DNA of 64,000 bases from Usnea hakonensis (Eukaryota > Ascomycota > Lecanoromycetes > Lecanorales > Parmeliaceae), in the NCBI GenBank assembly GCA_013423325.1, contig BLJB01000177.1:370981-434980 (forward strand), given 5' to 3'. The position numbers and the translations under genes were made by a program. Positions 52,910-63,779 of the stretch are shown here, in pieces; positions within the stretch are counted from its first letter, which is position 1, and every line of letters starts with the position of its first letter. The notes below the pieces were generated by a model, which saw only the letters and a program-made list of their open reading frames with translations, was not told where the DNA came from and did not search any database.

Positions 52910-54658
52910 ATGGAAGACCCAAATCGTCGTCGAGGCTGCTGGAATTGTAGGAATCTCAAAATTGGCTGCGATCGAGAGTTCCCTGCCTGCCAAAATTGCA
53001 TTCAGTCGAAGAGAAAGTGTTCAGGGTACGGGCTACGATTGTCGTGGCCTCGAGCAGCAGACAAACGCAGGGCAATTGTCAACAATAACCAGGCTGGTTT
53101 AGCTAGGCAAAGGCAGCCATTGGGAAGACATCGTTTCCTCAACACATCGACTTGGGACATTGATCTCCACAATGAGATTGTGCGAACGGGCGACCATAGG
53201 GGGCAGATCAACTCCGGAAGACTTGGTCCGTGGTCATCTCCGGCTGTACCCAAGCCTATGAGTACGCCATGGGGAGTTCTTAATGTGCAAGAGCAAGTCT
53301 TGTTATCGTACTATGAGAGGGTCTTGTCCCGAATGATGACCACAATTGACGATGATCGCAACGGCTTTCGTCATGTCTTGATCAAATTGGCCCTTTCCGA
53401 TAAGTCGGCATCATCTGAAGCGGTTCTCCAGGGAATCCTTGCCTTTTCTGCTTACCACTTGTCCGAGAGTGGTGCAGGGCTTGAATATAGTTTTGCTGCA
53501 ACAAAGAGTCTATCAGCCTCTATGCGCATATCCACGGAGCCTCGCGACAGATTCTGTCAGATTGCCGCGAGCATGGTCTTGGTTACTTACGGCGTACGTT
53601 AAACTTGTCATTTTGCTGCCTCTCTTCCCCTGCCGTGAGCGTCGACTAGCCCGCAGTACGCTCTTCCGTCACCACCACGACGATCATTGCGAAGCTACCG
53701 TTTTTGCAAGTTAGTGAGGCTAATCTATCACTGTCCGATTCAAGATATTCAATACCTCTGAATCGAAATGGACAACGTTCTTCTGTGGTGCAAAAAAGCT
53801 CGCCAGATCAATATTTGCCGGAACCCAGTATTACGAAGGCGAACTGGAATTCCTATTTGACTGGGTATATAGACAAGATTCCCTTAGTAAATTCAGCCTA
53901 TTATTTTGGCCACAGAAGGATTTGGGACAGGGAAGCTGTGAGAAGGATCCCTACCTGTTGTCCAAGCTTGAAGACTCCGTCCATCGAGATCTTGTAAGTG
54001 CGTACCTGAACGGAGTATTATACTCCCAACATCTAATGCGGAGGAGCTGACGTGACGTAAGATTGTCGGATCTTTTGGTTGCTCGATGGAATTGATGAAC
54101 ATCATCACGACAATACAAGATGTGATCCTGGAGTGTGGCAATACAGAGGCTCCAAGAAATCAGAATGAAGTCATTTTACAACTCAAACAGCGCCTCCAAT
54201 GCCTTCGTCAATCCTTGGTACCGCACGGTGCAACGTTCCCAATGGCTGGAGATGAGTCCAAGGCTTTGGATACCGCAGAATTGTACCGTGTTGCGGCTTT
54301 GATCTTTCTTGAGCGAGCCTGTAGGAGAAAATCAAGAAGCGACCCTCAAATCGAGCGCCTGGTCGGGACCGGACTCAAACTCTTAGAGAGCCTTCAAGGC
54401 TACGCAGCGACGTGGCCATTGTTTATCATTGCATGCGAAGCCGAGACTGATGAACACCGAAATATCGCACTCGACTCGTTTGAAGCTTCTGCAAAGATTC
54501 GGAAGGCTGGCAACATATCATGGGTTCAGGGGCTGGCCGAAGCCGTGTGGAAACAAGACGACCTTTCTACGTATTCCAGTGTTCCCGCGGATACGGTGCA
54601 ACTGTTGAGGTATCGGTCTGTTATAAGTGCTAGCGGTCAACTACCGAATTTCACATGA
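52910..54658 (+). CDS. Zn(2)-Cys(6) transcription factor
   Basis: Exons 52,910-53,593, 53,745-53,993 and 54,062-54,658 join in phase to 509 residues. I start at MEDPNRRRGCWNCRNLK rather than the upstream ATG at 52,814, because the DNA-binding domain begins directly after it. The cluster reads CWNCRNLKIGC, DREFPACQNCIQSKRKC with C-x2-C-x6-C-x6-C-x2-C-x6-C spacing, the Gal4-type fold binding DNA through two zinc ions. The middle region (QVLLSYYERVLSRMMTTIDD, then GFRHVLIKLAL, ILAFSAYHLSESGA) is typical of the fungal-specific transcription factor domain. The C-terminal half is helical. The gene converges on the dehydrogenase, with stop codons only 28 bp apart. Confidence 0.85.
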
Positions 54659-54686
54659 TACTCTGCTGAGTGGCTAAAGAACCCCA

Positions 54687-55743
54687 TCAAAGCCACTGCT
54701 TATTTCCCATATGTGAAACGAACGTCCCGCCGTTGCCCTTTTCTATGCTGCTTTTTTCCAACAGCCTCAACATATCCTCCACGGATTCTTGCGGCGTCAA
54801 TGGAGCCGTGAAATGCGGTGCATAAGCGGCAAACTTGCCCGCTAAATCTTGGAACGCTTTCATCTCTTCTGGGTTATCTTCACCTATCTCAAATCAGACC
54901 ATGTCGTACTTATTAGAGCATTGGCTGTCATCACGTACTTGGCAAGGCCCCTGTGTCCACCACACCCGGGGAGACAGCCATGAACAAGATGCCCTCGTCT
55001 TTATAGAGAGCACTGTACTTTGCAACCGCGACATTCAGAGCCGCTTTACTGATGGAGTAAGGAGCAGCAACAGCGATATCGACTTGATTGATCAAATCGA
55101 TATCAGCCATGCCCGTCGACAGCGCAAAGACTTTCTTTTCACGACCTTGACGAAGGAGAGGGATGAAGGCGTTGACAGTGTTAATCACACCGATGACATT
55201 GACATCGAAGCTGATCTGGAGATCCTTAATGAGGGTCTGGGGATCATCGGCGCTACGATGCGATGGTCTCGTCAAGATCATACTATCTTCGACACAAATG
55301 AGTCACTCACAAATCGCCCAAAGTTCGGTAGCCGCTCGTTTTGGTGACTAATGCGGCGTTATTGATTAAGAAATCGAGACCCCCCCCTGTCAATCTCGCC
55401 GTCTCTGTCGCTGCTGACTTGAGGATGGTCAGCGTCCCAGTCACCAACGCAGACAGAGTTCCAGCTTTGTTGGACAGTCATATTCCTACCTTCAGAGCGC
55501 CAAGATCCGTGATGTCGGCAGCTAAGAAGCTGACATTCTTCGGCCTAGCTGATCCGAAAGCTTTCTCTGCCGCCACTTTTTTGCGAACGAGTCCGACGAC
55601 TATGTTTTGAGGATCGGCGGATAGTGTGCGGACGAATTGGAGCTGTGTCAAGTAAGACAGACATCGGCGACTTTCTATTTCAAAAGAGGGCTAGCACTCA
55701 CGCCTAGGCCTCGTGAGGCTCCAGTCACAACATAGGAAGGCAT
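54687..55743 (-). CDS. Short-chain dehydrogenase/reductase
   Basis: Five exons: 55,702-55,743; 55,490-55,642; 55,311-55,417; 54,939-55,252; 54,687-54,883 (270 aa). Introns are 55-72 bp. The start MPSYVVTGASRGLG carries the NAD(P)-binding T-G-x-x-x-G-x-G. DFLINNAALV gives N-N-A, and the catalytic region has FALSTGMAD with APYSISKAALN (Y-x-x-x-K). The Ser is the one in STG. VSPGVVDTGALPS follows. The C-terminal exon EDNPEEMKAFQDLAGKFAAY ends ...GNKQWL. It is a cytosolic oxidoreductase, with substrate unknown. The family includes many metabolic and detoxifying enzymes. A convergent regulator lies beside it. Confidence 0.9.
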
Positions 55744-57533
55744 TTCAATAATATGAAGAATAGTATTTGTGGGCGAGTGTTTCTGTCAATGTTGCGCTGA
55801 GAATGAAAAGAATAGGAACTTGGGCAACCTTACGATCTTTATATACCCTTCCTACCATCTTGTATTTCTAAGTCATGCAATATGGCTTACGATTCCGACT
55901 GGCCGATATCCATGATGTCCCGAACAAGCTGGGAAGGGATGTAACCATCGATTCCAGACTAACCGGTATGGGCTCCATCTTCGCTGACTAATCGCAGATT
56001 CTTACCATATGAAATTGCTTTGATATGGAGTGGCTTATTGTTGTGTTTATCCAACCAGCCAATGACAAGCCTGACTTCGCTGACTCATCGCACATTCTTG
56101 CAATTTCACTAAACGCTAGGAGGCAATCCGATTACCAACGCAGCCAGCATTGAGATACGAACCCGATGGTAGAAGGTGTTGGTCGTGTCATAAGACAAGA
56201 TGCTGACATAAAACTCGCCGCCCGTTGGAGAAAGAGGGTTTACGTCTAGCATTGAGTTTTCGTGGCTTGCAATTGCCAAGTGGGCAGTAGATCCTTGGAC
56301 TTATCGTCAAAATGGGTCTCTTGGCCATTGCAAGAGTTATTACTGCAACTGTGACGTGTCTGGGATCATGTATCGATGGATACTTTGGAGTGGACGCGTG
56401 ACCGAATTGTCGCTGAGGTATTGCGAGATGGCGAGATCTTGGCACTTATGTGGCTGCGAGTGTTTGGTTGGAATTACAAGGATGACGCGGAGTATTCTAC
56501 AGGTATGCCACTTCTTGGAGAAGGACCTCACCATACATCCCAAACCACCAACCAAATATCGTTCCCTCCCATCGTCTCCTCGAAGTCCCTCCCTCCTCTG
56601 TCACCCATATCCCATCACTCTCTTCGGTCTCTCTCAGAACCCTCTTCCTCAAATTCCCCTCCTCCCTTCAAATACCAGAAACGAAAATGGCGTGCTCACC
56701 ACCCACCACTCACAACTCACCAACTAGCGCTCCCATCCCAACCCGCCGCATAACGCGCATCTCGGATCGGGCCATCCATCACTCCTTTATCATCACTATA
56801 AATATCAGCCTAAAAATCTAGCCAGGTACTTGTTGGCTGGATGGGTAAATCGCGTTCCTGGGCCTACTGCAAAGTAAGTCTAGCTGCAGATACGCAGTCG
56901 ATCTTTTCCATCTCGTAAAAATGTCTCGCGCAAAAAGTCCCCCATGTCCCACGCCCTACACGCACATCCACATGTATAAGCATAAGCAGAGTTTGCAACC
57001 GCGCGAGGGAATTTCCTGGTGTGGATTTTCTTGAGGGGGCAAAGTCTGTTTGGCAGTTTGGTTTTGCCATGATGCTATGCGAATGCGAAATGCGAAATAC
57101 GAAGTACGGTGGATGGGATGGGATGGGATAGCTACATTGCCCCCACCTCACGTTCCTGGGGTAAGTGCTTTTATCTAGTGGGATTGTAGGGATTGCCATT
57201 TATGGGTGTGCTGCTTCGTCCGTCACATCTCCGACTTCGCGACGCTGCGCGATCCAGGCACATGTTCGGTTTCTATTTTTTACCTTTTTCTCGAATGTTG
57301 TGCTTCTTAATATTTCTCTCTTCTCTGACCTTCTTTAACAATTGCGCAATCCACTCACTCACTGCTTTACTCTGAATCATGGAGCTGTAATCCTGTCGAG
57401 TCGATCCAAGTCGAAGAGACAGCACACGCTCGCTATAATCGTACCATCGTCATCTCTGGATACCATTTCACTTTCGCTTGCTGTCGAAAGAAGGAAAAAA
57501 AAAAAAAAAAAAAGCAGCCTTGCATATCTGAGC
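55744..57533. other. Intergenic region with short duplicated motif
   Basis: The motif cttcgctgact(a/c)atcgca(g/c)attctt occurs at about 55,979 and 56,077, 98 bp apart. Frames of 85-125 codons near 56,200-56,750 are unrecognised. Near 57,113 there is a short gggat repeat. A 19-bp poly(A) run is at 57,495-57,513. Confidence 0.45.
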
Positions 57534-58168
57534 ATGCATATCCTCTTCATACTAGTCACCATCGTGACTAAGTACACCGCAATCGCCGCGAGCGTTCCCC
57601 TTATCAACGAAAAGTATTCCATAAAAGAAGCCCCCTCATCATCTTCAACCACAAATATCCAACTATCAAACCTAACAAGGTATGCCCCCCCCCTCCAAAA
57701 AAAACACCCCCCCCCTTCCCTCCCCATCCTCACTCCCCATCCATCCATCCATCCACCAACCCCACTAACCAACCCCACCAGCCACACAACCCCCTGGCCC
57801 CCCCTCCCCTACACCTACCCCATCCCCGGCCCCCACCCGCACCCCCAAACCCTAACCTTCTCATCCATCTCCCCCCACGACCCCGGCCTCGAAGGCCAAC
57901 AAGCCACCCTCCACGCCTGCGACTCCATCATCCGCTCGCTCTGGACCCACTACTCCACCTCCCAAACCATCGATCACTCCATCGTCCAGAAAGCGCCGTT
58001 CGTGGGACCCACGGAGGGGGCTGTGGTGATTGTTTTTGTGCCGCTGACGGTGAGCAGGGGGGGGAAGGTGGTGGGGGTTATGGGGCGGGAGTTGGCGTTG
58101 GCGGCGTTTAGGGGGCTGGAGGCGCTGGTTTGGAGGTTTGGGGGGAGGGGGTTGGTGGCTGAGGTTTT

Positions 58169-58199
<31 letters not shown>

Positions 58200-58550
58200 T
58201 GGTGGGGAGGATTGAGGTCGATATTGGGGTTGGTGAGGGGGGGGAGGGGGTGGATGCCGTGTGATGTGATGGTGGTACTGGTACGAGTACGGCTTGGATC
58301 GTTGGTGCGGACTCGTGTGGGTCGTGAGGGAGAGCTGGCTGTGAGCTTGTTTCCTGGGGTAAACTGGCAAGTTGTGACGGCTCGTCGATTCTATACGTTT
58401 GCTCGAGAGCGGGCCGCTGCGTCCGGACATGGATTGGGGGGGCCGGGGGGGAGGGGAATGGGGGGGGAGAGGGGAGGGAATGGGGGAGGAGGGGGGAGGG
58501 AATTGGGGGAGAGGGGGGCAAGCAATTATTGTTTATCTGATAAGTATTAA
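57534..58550 (+). CDS. Secreted low-complexity protein with poly-Gly region (uncertain exon structure)
   Basis: I start at the ATG at 57,534, because MHILFILVTIVTKYTAIAAS is a plausible signal peptide; the frame itself is open upstream. An intron (about 57,680-57,782, gtatgcc...ccaccag) fits between LSNLTR and SHTTPWPPLPYTYPIPGPHP, removing a C-rich stretch. After DSIIRSLWTHYSTSQTIDHS the sequence reads EGAVVIVFVPLT and FRGLEALVWRF, then a 28-G run encoding glycine. Following frames are Gly/Arg-rich. Another intron may begin at GTGAGC (about 58,048), so the true 3' end could be elsewhere. No family recognised. Confidence 0.4.
58172..58199 (+). repeat. Poly(G) tract, 28 bp
   Basis: A run of 28 guanines inside the secreted protein's reading frame. 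Two further runs of 17 and 27 G lie at 58,720-58,736 and 58,751-58,777. Such runs can form G-quadruplexes and are length-unstable in sequencing. Confidence 0.85.
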
Positions 58551-59009
58551 AAGACAGAACCGAACCGACTCCAGATGGAGCACACCTACCTTCAACATAA
58601 CATTGTGCAGTCCCGGGAGGGGAAAGTATAAAGTGTGACAGTCAGGACCTGGGTCCAGGCCTCTGCTAGCAAACAAACTGTTCTCCTCTCTGTCAAGGTG
58701 GTGTAATGGGAGTTCAAGAGGGGGGGGGGGGGGGGGTTGGGGGAGAAGGAGGGGGGGGGGGGGGGGGGGGGGGGGGGTGGTTGGGTGAGAAGGACGGGGA
58801 TCAGTCATGTGTCATGGTTGGGTTCGTCTGCATGACTGTCTGTCTTATGTATTCATTTCAACCAACCCTCTTCTTAGAAACCCACATATACCGCACCCTT
58901 CTCAGTCGCCTAACCTTCAAAATGACATGAAGTAAACCGCCCGCATGTATTCCATTCCAACCATCTTCACATATCCATTCCTCCCCTTCGCCCTTCTACT
59001 CCCCACCCC
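58551..59009. other. G-rich spacer, convergent with ACBP
   Basis: Holds two poly(G) runs. The 58,706-58,930 plus frame is Gly-rich translation of these runs and is not considered a gene. Confidence 0.5.
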
Positions 59010-59579
59010 TCAAGCACTAAACCCATACACCCCCTTCAACTTCTCCACCAACGACACATAATGCGACTGCGCCGCCGACGGCGTCACTTTGTCTTCCTCG
59101 GCTACTTTCTTCCAGGCGTTGTATTTGTATTTCTCCTGTGCGGCGCGGTAAATTTGATTAGCTGTTGTGATGGGAATTGGAGGGTGGTTGGTGGGGTTGA
59201 GTGGTGAGTGGATTGGCTAGGGAAGGAGGGGAGGGAGGATCGAGAGACGGGACTGGTGGGGGAGGATGCATGCGTTACTTACCTGGAAGGCAAAGGTGCC
59301 TGGCTGCGTGGCTTTGGAGAAATCCTCGCCGGTGCCTTGTTTGTAGTTTGCGTAGAGCTGGGGGTGGTTAGTATGGGTTTTGTACTCTGCTTCTTGCACT
59401 ACTCTTTCTTCTTCTTCTTCCTCCTCTTGTGTTGTTCTGCTTGCTTCCAAGGAATGGAAAGGGGAAAGAGAAAGGGATATCTCTTTACGCACCTCGAGGA
59501 GCTCGTCGTTGTTGGGCTTGGCTTTGAGCTTGCGCGAGTCTTCGACGGCTTTTTTGAAAGCGGCGGTTTGGGCGACCAT
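59010..59579 (-). CDS. Acyl-CoA-binding protein (ACBP)
   Basis: Exons 59,493-59,579, 59,283-59,357 and 59,010-59,135 join to 95 residues. It starts MVAQTAAFKKAVEDSRKL, then LKAKPNNDELLE|LYANYKQGTGEDF, TQPGTFAFQ|EKYKYNAWKK and ALVE-like SHYVSLVEKLKGVYGFSA. The Y-x-x-(Y/F)-K-Q, P-G-x-F-x-F, K-Y-x-A-W and Y-V-x-L-V-E-x-L blocks are the acyl-CoA-binding surface, and length matches single-domain ACBPs (about 86-104 aa). It is a cytosolic carrier of medium/long-chain acyl-CoA for lipid synthesis. The introns of 135 and 147 bp are longer than in neighbouring genes. Confidence 0.93.
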
Positions 59580-60104
59580 GTTGATTGATTAGAGGGTACT
59601 GATTCTTGGAGAGGTGTCCGTATTGGTCGTGATGGTGACTTGTGTTATCAGTCTGTTTGAAGGAGAGAGTGAGAGTGTAGTATGAGACGGCGGTGGTGGA
59701 GGTGGAGGGGGAGGGGGAGGCTGTGCGGTAGGGCTGAGGCATGATAGTGGTCTTGGCATTTCCCTTGGCGTCTGTAAATTAAAAGTTTGTTTCAAACATT
59801 TGGTAAAGTAAAGAACGCTAACCTGATTGATTCATGTAAGTTTTGCTAATCTACCGTCTGTGAAGAATGAATACAGCTGTCCAGGCCGAACCGTGGTCTA
59901 GTCCCGACCGGGGCAGGGTGAAATAACGTGAATATCAGAATGTTACACATTTCAATTGTCACTGTTCCCTGCCTTTGATCTCTCATACAACGTGTTGGCC
60001 GCTCTTAGATATGCAGGCATTTCTCTCTGTGTCGTCTCTTTCTCTTCACTGGAAGCGCGCATGCTGACGTCCAACTTATTCCTCCAACCTAAGGATTTGT
60101 TATC
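59580..60104. other. Divergent promoter region (ACBP / Tdp1)
   Basis: 525 bp between start codons. Low-complexity ggaggtggagggggaggggg occurs near 59,700. No specific binding site assigned. Confidence 0.5.
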
Positions 60105-61989
60105 ATGAATGCTGCGGAGGAGTCTCGAAAGCGTAGGAATTACGATGCCTTTCGATCGCCAAGGGATAGATCCATATCGCCTCCTCCGAAGCGACATGCC
60201 TCCGCTGTCAGCGCCAGAGCCGTTGCGAAAGAAGCTGCGGGCTCGAGTACCATTGATCATTCAATGCCTTCGCCATCATGTGACCAAGACTACAAATCTC
60301 CCAAGTCGACCAAGAAAGCGACAACATCCCAGGCCAAAGCTCTTTTTCCATCACCAGTGCAGCTCAACTTCATCGAAGAACTCCCTGCTTCAAGTAATGT
60401 TGACTGTATCAGCCTAGGGAGCATCCTTGGTGACCCCATGATCAAGGAATGTTGGCTGTTCAACTACCTCTTCGATATGGACTTTGTCATGTGAGACGCG
60501 CTGACTGTACGAGTATCCGCCACTGATGATGCGTTCAGGAGACATTTTGACCCAGACACTCGTGATATTGTTCAAGTTCGAGTCGTACACGGATCTTGGA
60601 AACGGGAAGATCCAAACGGAATACACATCGAGGTAAATCCGTGTCTCTTACTTACCGGTATCTCTTTTGACCGGATCCAACGAATCGCAGGACGCAGCGA
60701 GGCGATACCCAAACATAAAAGTGATCAAAGCGTACATGCCAGAGATGTTCGGAACACACCATACCAAAGCCATGGTCCTCTTCAGGCACGACGATTTAGC
60801 CCAAGTCGTGATATTCACGGCCAACTTCATCGAACAAGACTTTAGGATGAGCCAAGGTATCTGGAAGACACCTTTGCTTCCATGGCAGCCAGAAATAAAG
60901 TCTTCCAGCGATCCGCTACCACCTCTTGGTAGTGGACTTCGATTCAAACACGATCTGCTCGCCTACTTTCGTGGTTATAGCAGAAACGGAACGGCTCCCC
61001 TTCGAGACTTGACTTCACAGCTACAACACTACGACTTTCACGCCGTCAGAGGCGCTCTGGTTGGAAGCGTACCAGGAGTCCAGATGCCCGGCCAATTCGA
61101 ACCAGAGGAGCAAGACCGAATCGGACGATGGGGCCTCCCGGCTCTGAAGCATGTTCTGAGCTTCATCCCGACCCACTCACCCTCTTCTTCAGATCGAAAC
61201 ACTCAATCTCACATCGTTGCACAAGTCTCCTCCATAGCCTCAGTCGGCGAGAAATGGCTCCATTCCACCCTCATACCCACCCTATCCACCACACCCCCCA
61301 CCCACACCCTTCCCCCCAACCCCACCCCCAAACCAAACATCTCAATCATCTTCCCCACCGCCTCCGAAATCCGCACCTCACTCTCCGGCTACGCCTCCGG
61401 CTCCTCAATCCACATCAAAACCTCCTCCCCCGCCCAAGCCAAACAACTCGCATCCCTCAAACCACTCCTCTACCACTGGTCCAACCCCTCCCACCCCCAC
61501 AATCCACCCACGCACCACCACCAAACCACAGGCCGAAGCCCCGCAGCCCCCCACATAAAAACCTACATCCGCTTCTCATCCACCACCCCACCAAAAATCT
61601 CCTGGGCCCTCCTCACCTCCGCCAACCTCAGCACCCAAGCCTAGGGCACCTCCCCAAACGCAACTAACCACATCCGCATCTCCAGCTACGAACTCGGCAT
61701 CCTCGTCTGGCCCGCGCTGTGGGATCAGCCCGACAATCCGGGCTCAACGGTCATGCTCCCGACCTTTGGTCAAGATATGCCGCTTGCCCACGACGCGCCG
61801 TTGGTTAGTCATAGTCATAGTCATGATATTGCACCGAAAAAGGAAATCTCCAGCATCGTCGCGTTCCGCGTGCCGTATGATTGGCCGCTCACGCCCTACA
61901 AGGAAGGCGAGATGCCCTGGTGTGCGACTGAAGCGTGCGATGAGAGGGATTGGTTGGGGAGGGTTTGGCCGGGGTTTGGAGGGGGGTGA
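60105..61989 (+). CDS. Tyrosyl-DNA phosphodiesterase 1, with in-frame TAG
   Basis: Exons 60,105-60,490, 60,539-60,632 and 60,691-61,989 give 592 codons. The N-terminal about 90 residues are basic, probably nuclear targeting (ESRKRRNYDAF). The first HKD-like motif is GTHHTKAMVLF (H184/K186). The second is HIKTYIRF (H448/K450) followed by TSANLS (N472), as in Tdp1, which repairs 3' ends blocked by stalled topoisomerase I. The codon after TQA at 61,642-61,644 is TAG, where the family has Trp (A-N-L-S-x-x-A-W-G). Downstream the frame remains open and conserved (ELGILVWP, VPYDWPLTPY). The stop would cut off the last 114 residues, keeping both catalytic HxK/N sets but losing a conserved fold part. 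It may be a real nonsense change, RIP leakage or a sequence error. Confidence 0.87.
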
Positions 61990-62306
61990 GTGAGTGGGGG
62001 GACGGTCACGATGCGATGCGATTGCATCGAGGGAGATGGGGGAAAATAATTGGAAGAGAGGAAGGGCAGGGGTGCTGTGCTGGAGCTGCCGCTTGTTTGT
62101 TTGCTTGTTTGCTTGCTTGCGTGGTTCTAGATGAGATGTATGGGACGGGACGGGGGTGGTGGGTATCTGTTATACATACGTACACTTGTATACAGTCCAG
62201 AAAAAAAAAATTATTAGAAAATTATGTCGGCGGTCGAGGGGACCCGACTCCCACCGTCCACTTCACCAATTCGCGTCCATCCAGGGACCGACGCATCCCC
62301 CCTCCT
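61990..62306. other. 3' spacer
   Basis: Short G/T-rich and poly(A)-like tract (aaaaaaaaaa at about 62,203) between convergent genes. Nothing else seen. Confidence 0.5.
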
Positions 62307-63779
62307 TCAACAACAAACAACATCCTCCTCCCCCCTCTCCTTACACCTCCTCTTCCCCCCCGCCCCCTCACACCGCCACGTCCCATCCTTCTCCACCCGC
62401 CACTGATCCCCCTCCACGAGCCCCACGCCCTCAATGTCGCACCCCTTGTGCCCCCATTTCCGCTCGTACACCTCCACCCCCGCCGCGATGGTCAACTGCA
62501 GCGCTTCCTCCCAGCCGTCGGCGTCGTAGTAGTAGGGCTCGCCGCGCCCGCCGGCTTGTTTGAGTTGCCACGAGTTGCGGTACGGGTCGTGGCGCTTTTC
62601 GGCGGCGAGGGAGGAGAGGGTGTTGCGGAGGGTGCTCCAGGTGGGGCTGCCGAGGGTGTCGGGTTCTGTGCTGGAGAGATAGGTGAGTGTTGCGGGGGCG
62701 GTGGGGGGGTCGGGGGCTGGGGGGGTGGTGGTGGTGGTGGTGTTTGGCTCGCTGATTGTGACTTTGCCGTGCTCGCCTACTTGGACGACGGTCTTTGCTT
62801 GCTCGGCGTCTCGTTTCGTTTTCGCTTTCGCTTTCCTTCGGTATAGGACCTCCAGGTCGTCCAGGCTTCTTCCCACGTCGAATACTTTTCCCGCGTCTGC
62901 GATGGGCGCCTCCAATCCGTTCATCTTGAACCGGCCGTGCATGTCACAGTCCGTTCCGTAATAGCCGATCATTGTGTCCCATCCACCCACTTTTACATAG
63001 CTCTTGACGTTCACCAGGGCCAGCCAGTCGTAACTGAAGAAGCGCACGGCCCATCGGTCGTGGCTTTCGTAGTCTGGAGAAAAGGATTCACGGATGACGT
63101 CGACTGCAATGGCGTAGAGGGATTTGTAGGGTTGCTTGTCCTCGTGCGACTGGGGGACGGTGTCCATGTGGGCCCAGAAGTAGTGGGTTAGATTATTGTT
63201 GATTGCTTCTGACAGGTATAGGTTCTGCAGCTGGGCGAAGGTTTGTAAGGAGGGGGTAGTCATGACGTTGACTCCGAAGATTTTGGTGAGGCGATGGTAG
63301 TCGAGATAAAAGGGGTTTTGAGACGTGAGGAGCCCATTCTTGTTCGCGTCAAATGTGCCCGTGTTCTCCACGACGTATATATCTTCCGGCGGCCAGCCGG
63401 CCGTTATGTAGGCAATTACCACCTGCTGCAGCAACGGCCAGAAGCGCGTGAAGCCTATGTAGAGTCGCGTCGACTCTGGCACATGGGGCGAAGGTGGCTT
63501 GTTCCATGATGGAACAGGAGGTAGGTCTGCGGGCGATTGGGCGCTGGCGGCCAGAGGGAAAAACTCGCGTAGGGGAGGCGGGGGCGGCGATGATTTTGGG
63601 GGCTTGTGTATGATGCCGAGGGGTTCATCTGCTGCTACATTGTTCAAGAATGGTGGGCGGTAGGAAGTGTATGTAGCAAGGAGTGGTCGACGGATTGTAT
63701 ATAGAGTCAGGGTGAAGATGGTGAGGATGAAAGGGATAAGAGACCAGCGGGAGGGCAGACGAATGGTTGGTGGCGTCAT
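62307..63779 (-). CDS. Type II membrane glycosyltransferase (GT-A-like), putative
   Basis: A single-exon frame of 490 residues. Residues about 12-33 (WSLIPFILTIFTLTLYTI) are a signal anchor, so the catalytic part faces the Golgi lumen. A Pro-rich stem (PPKSSPPPPPL) follows. The catalytic region includes YITAGWPPEDIYVVENTGTF, NLTHYFWAHMDTVPQS and TMIGYYGTDCDMHGRFKMNG. The latter D-x-D-like DCD lies where a GT-A metal-binding motif would be. A Thr-rich insert (NTTTTTTPPAPDPP) interrupts the C-terminal region, and the end is Cys-rich. It is probably a fungal GT of the kind found in cell-wall or protein glycosylation. The exact family was not resolved. Confidence 0.6.
   Translation of the reverse strand: MTPPTIRLPSRWSLIPFILTIFTLTLYTIRRPLLATYTSYRPPFLNNVAADEPLGIIHKPPKSSPPPPPLREFFPLAASAQSPADLPPVPSWNKPPSPHVPESTRLYIGFTRFWPLLQQVVIAYITAGWPPEDIYVVENTGTFDANKNGLLTSQNPFYLDYHRLTKIFGVNVMTTPSLQTFAQLQNLYLSEAINNNLTHYFWAHMDTVPQSHEDKQPYKSLYAIAVDVIRESFSPDYESHDRWAVRFFSYDWLALVNVKSYVKVGGWDTMIGYYGTDCDMHGRFKMNGLEAPIADAGKVFDVGRSLDDLEVLYRRKAKAKTKRDAEQAKTVVQVGEHGKVTISEPNTTTTTTPPAPDPPTAPATLTYLSSTEPDTLGSPTWSTLRNTLSSLAAEKRHDPYRNSWQLKQAGGRGEPYYYDADGWEEALQLTIAAGVEVYERKWGHKGCDIEGVGLVEGDQWRVEKDGTWRCEGAGGKRRCKERGEEDVVCC

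Noticed and set aside
57861..58521. Pro-rich minus-strand frames
   Set aside because: Translations of C-runs opposite the poly(G) tracts.
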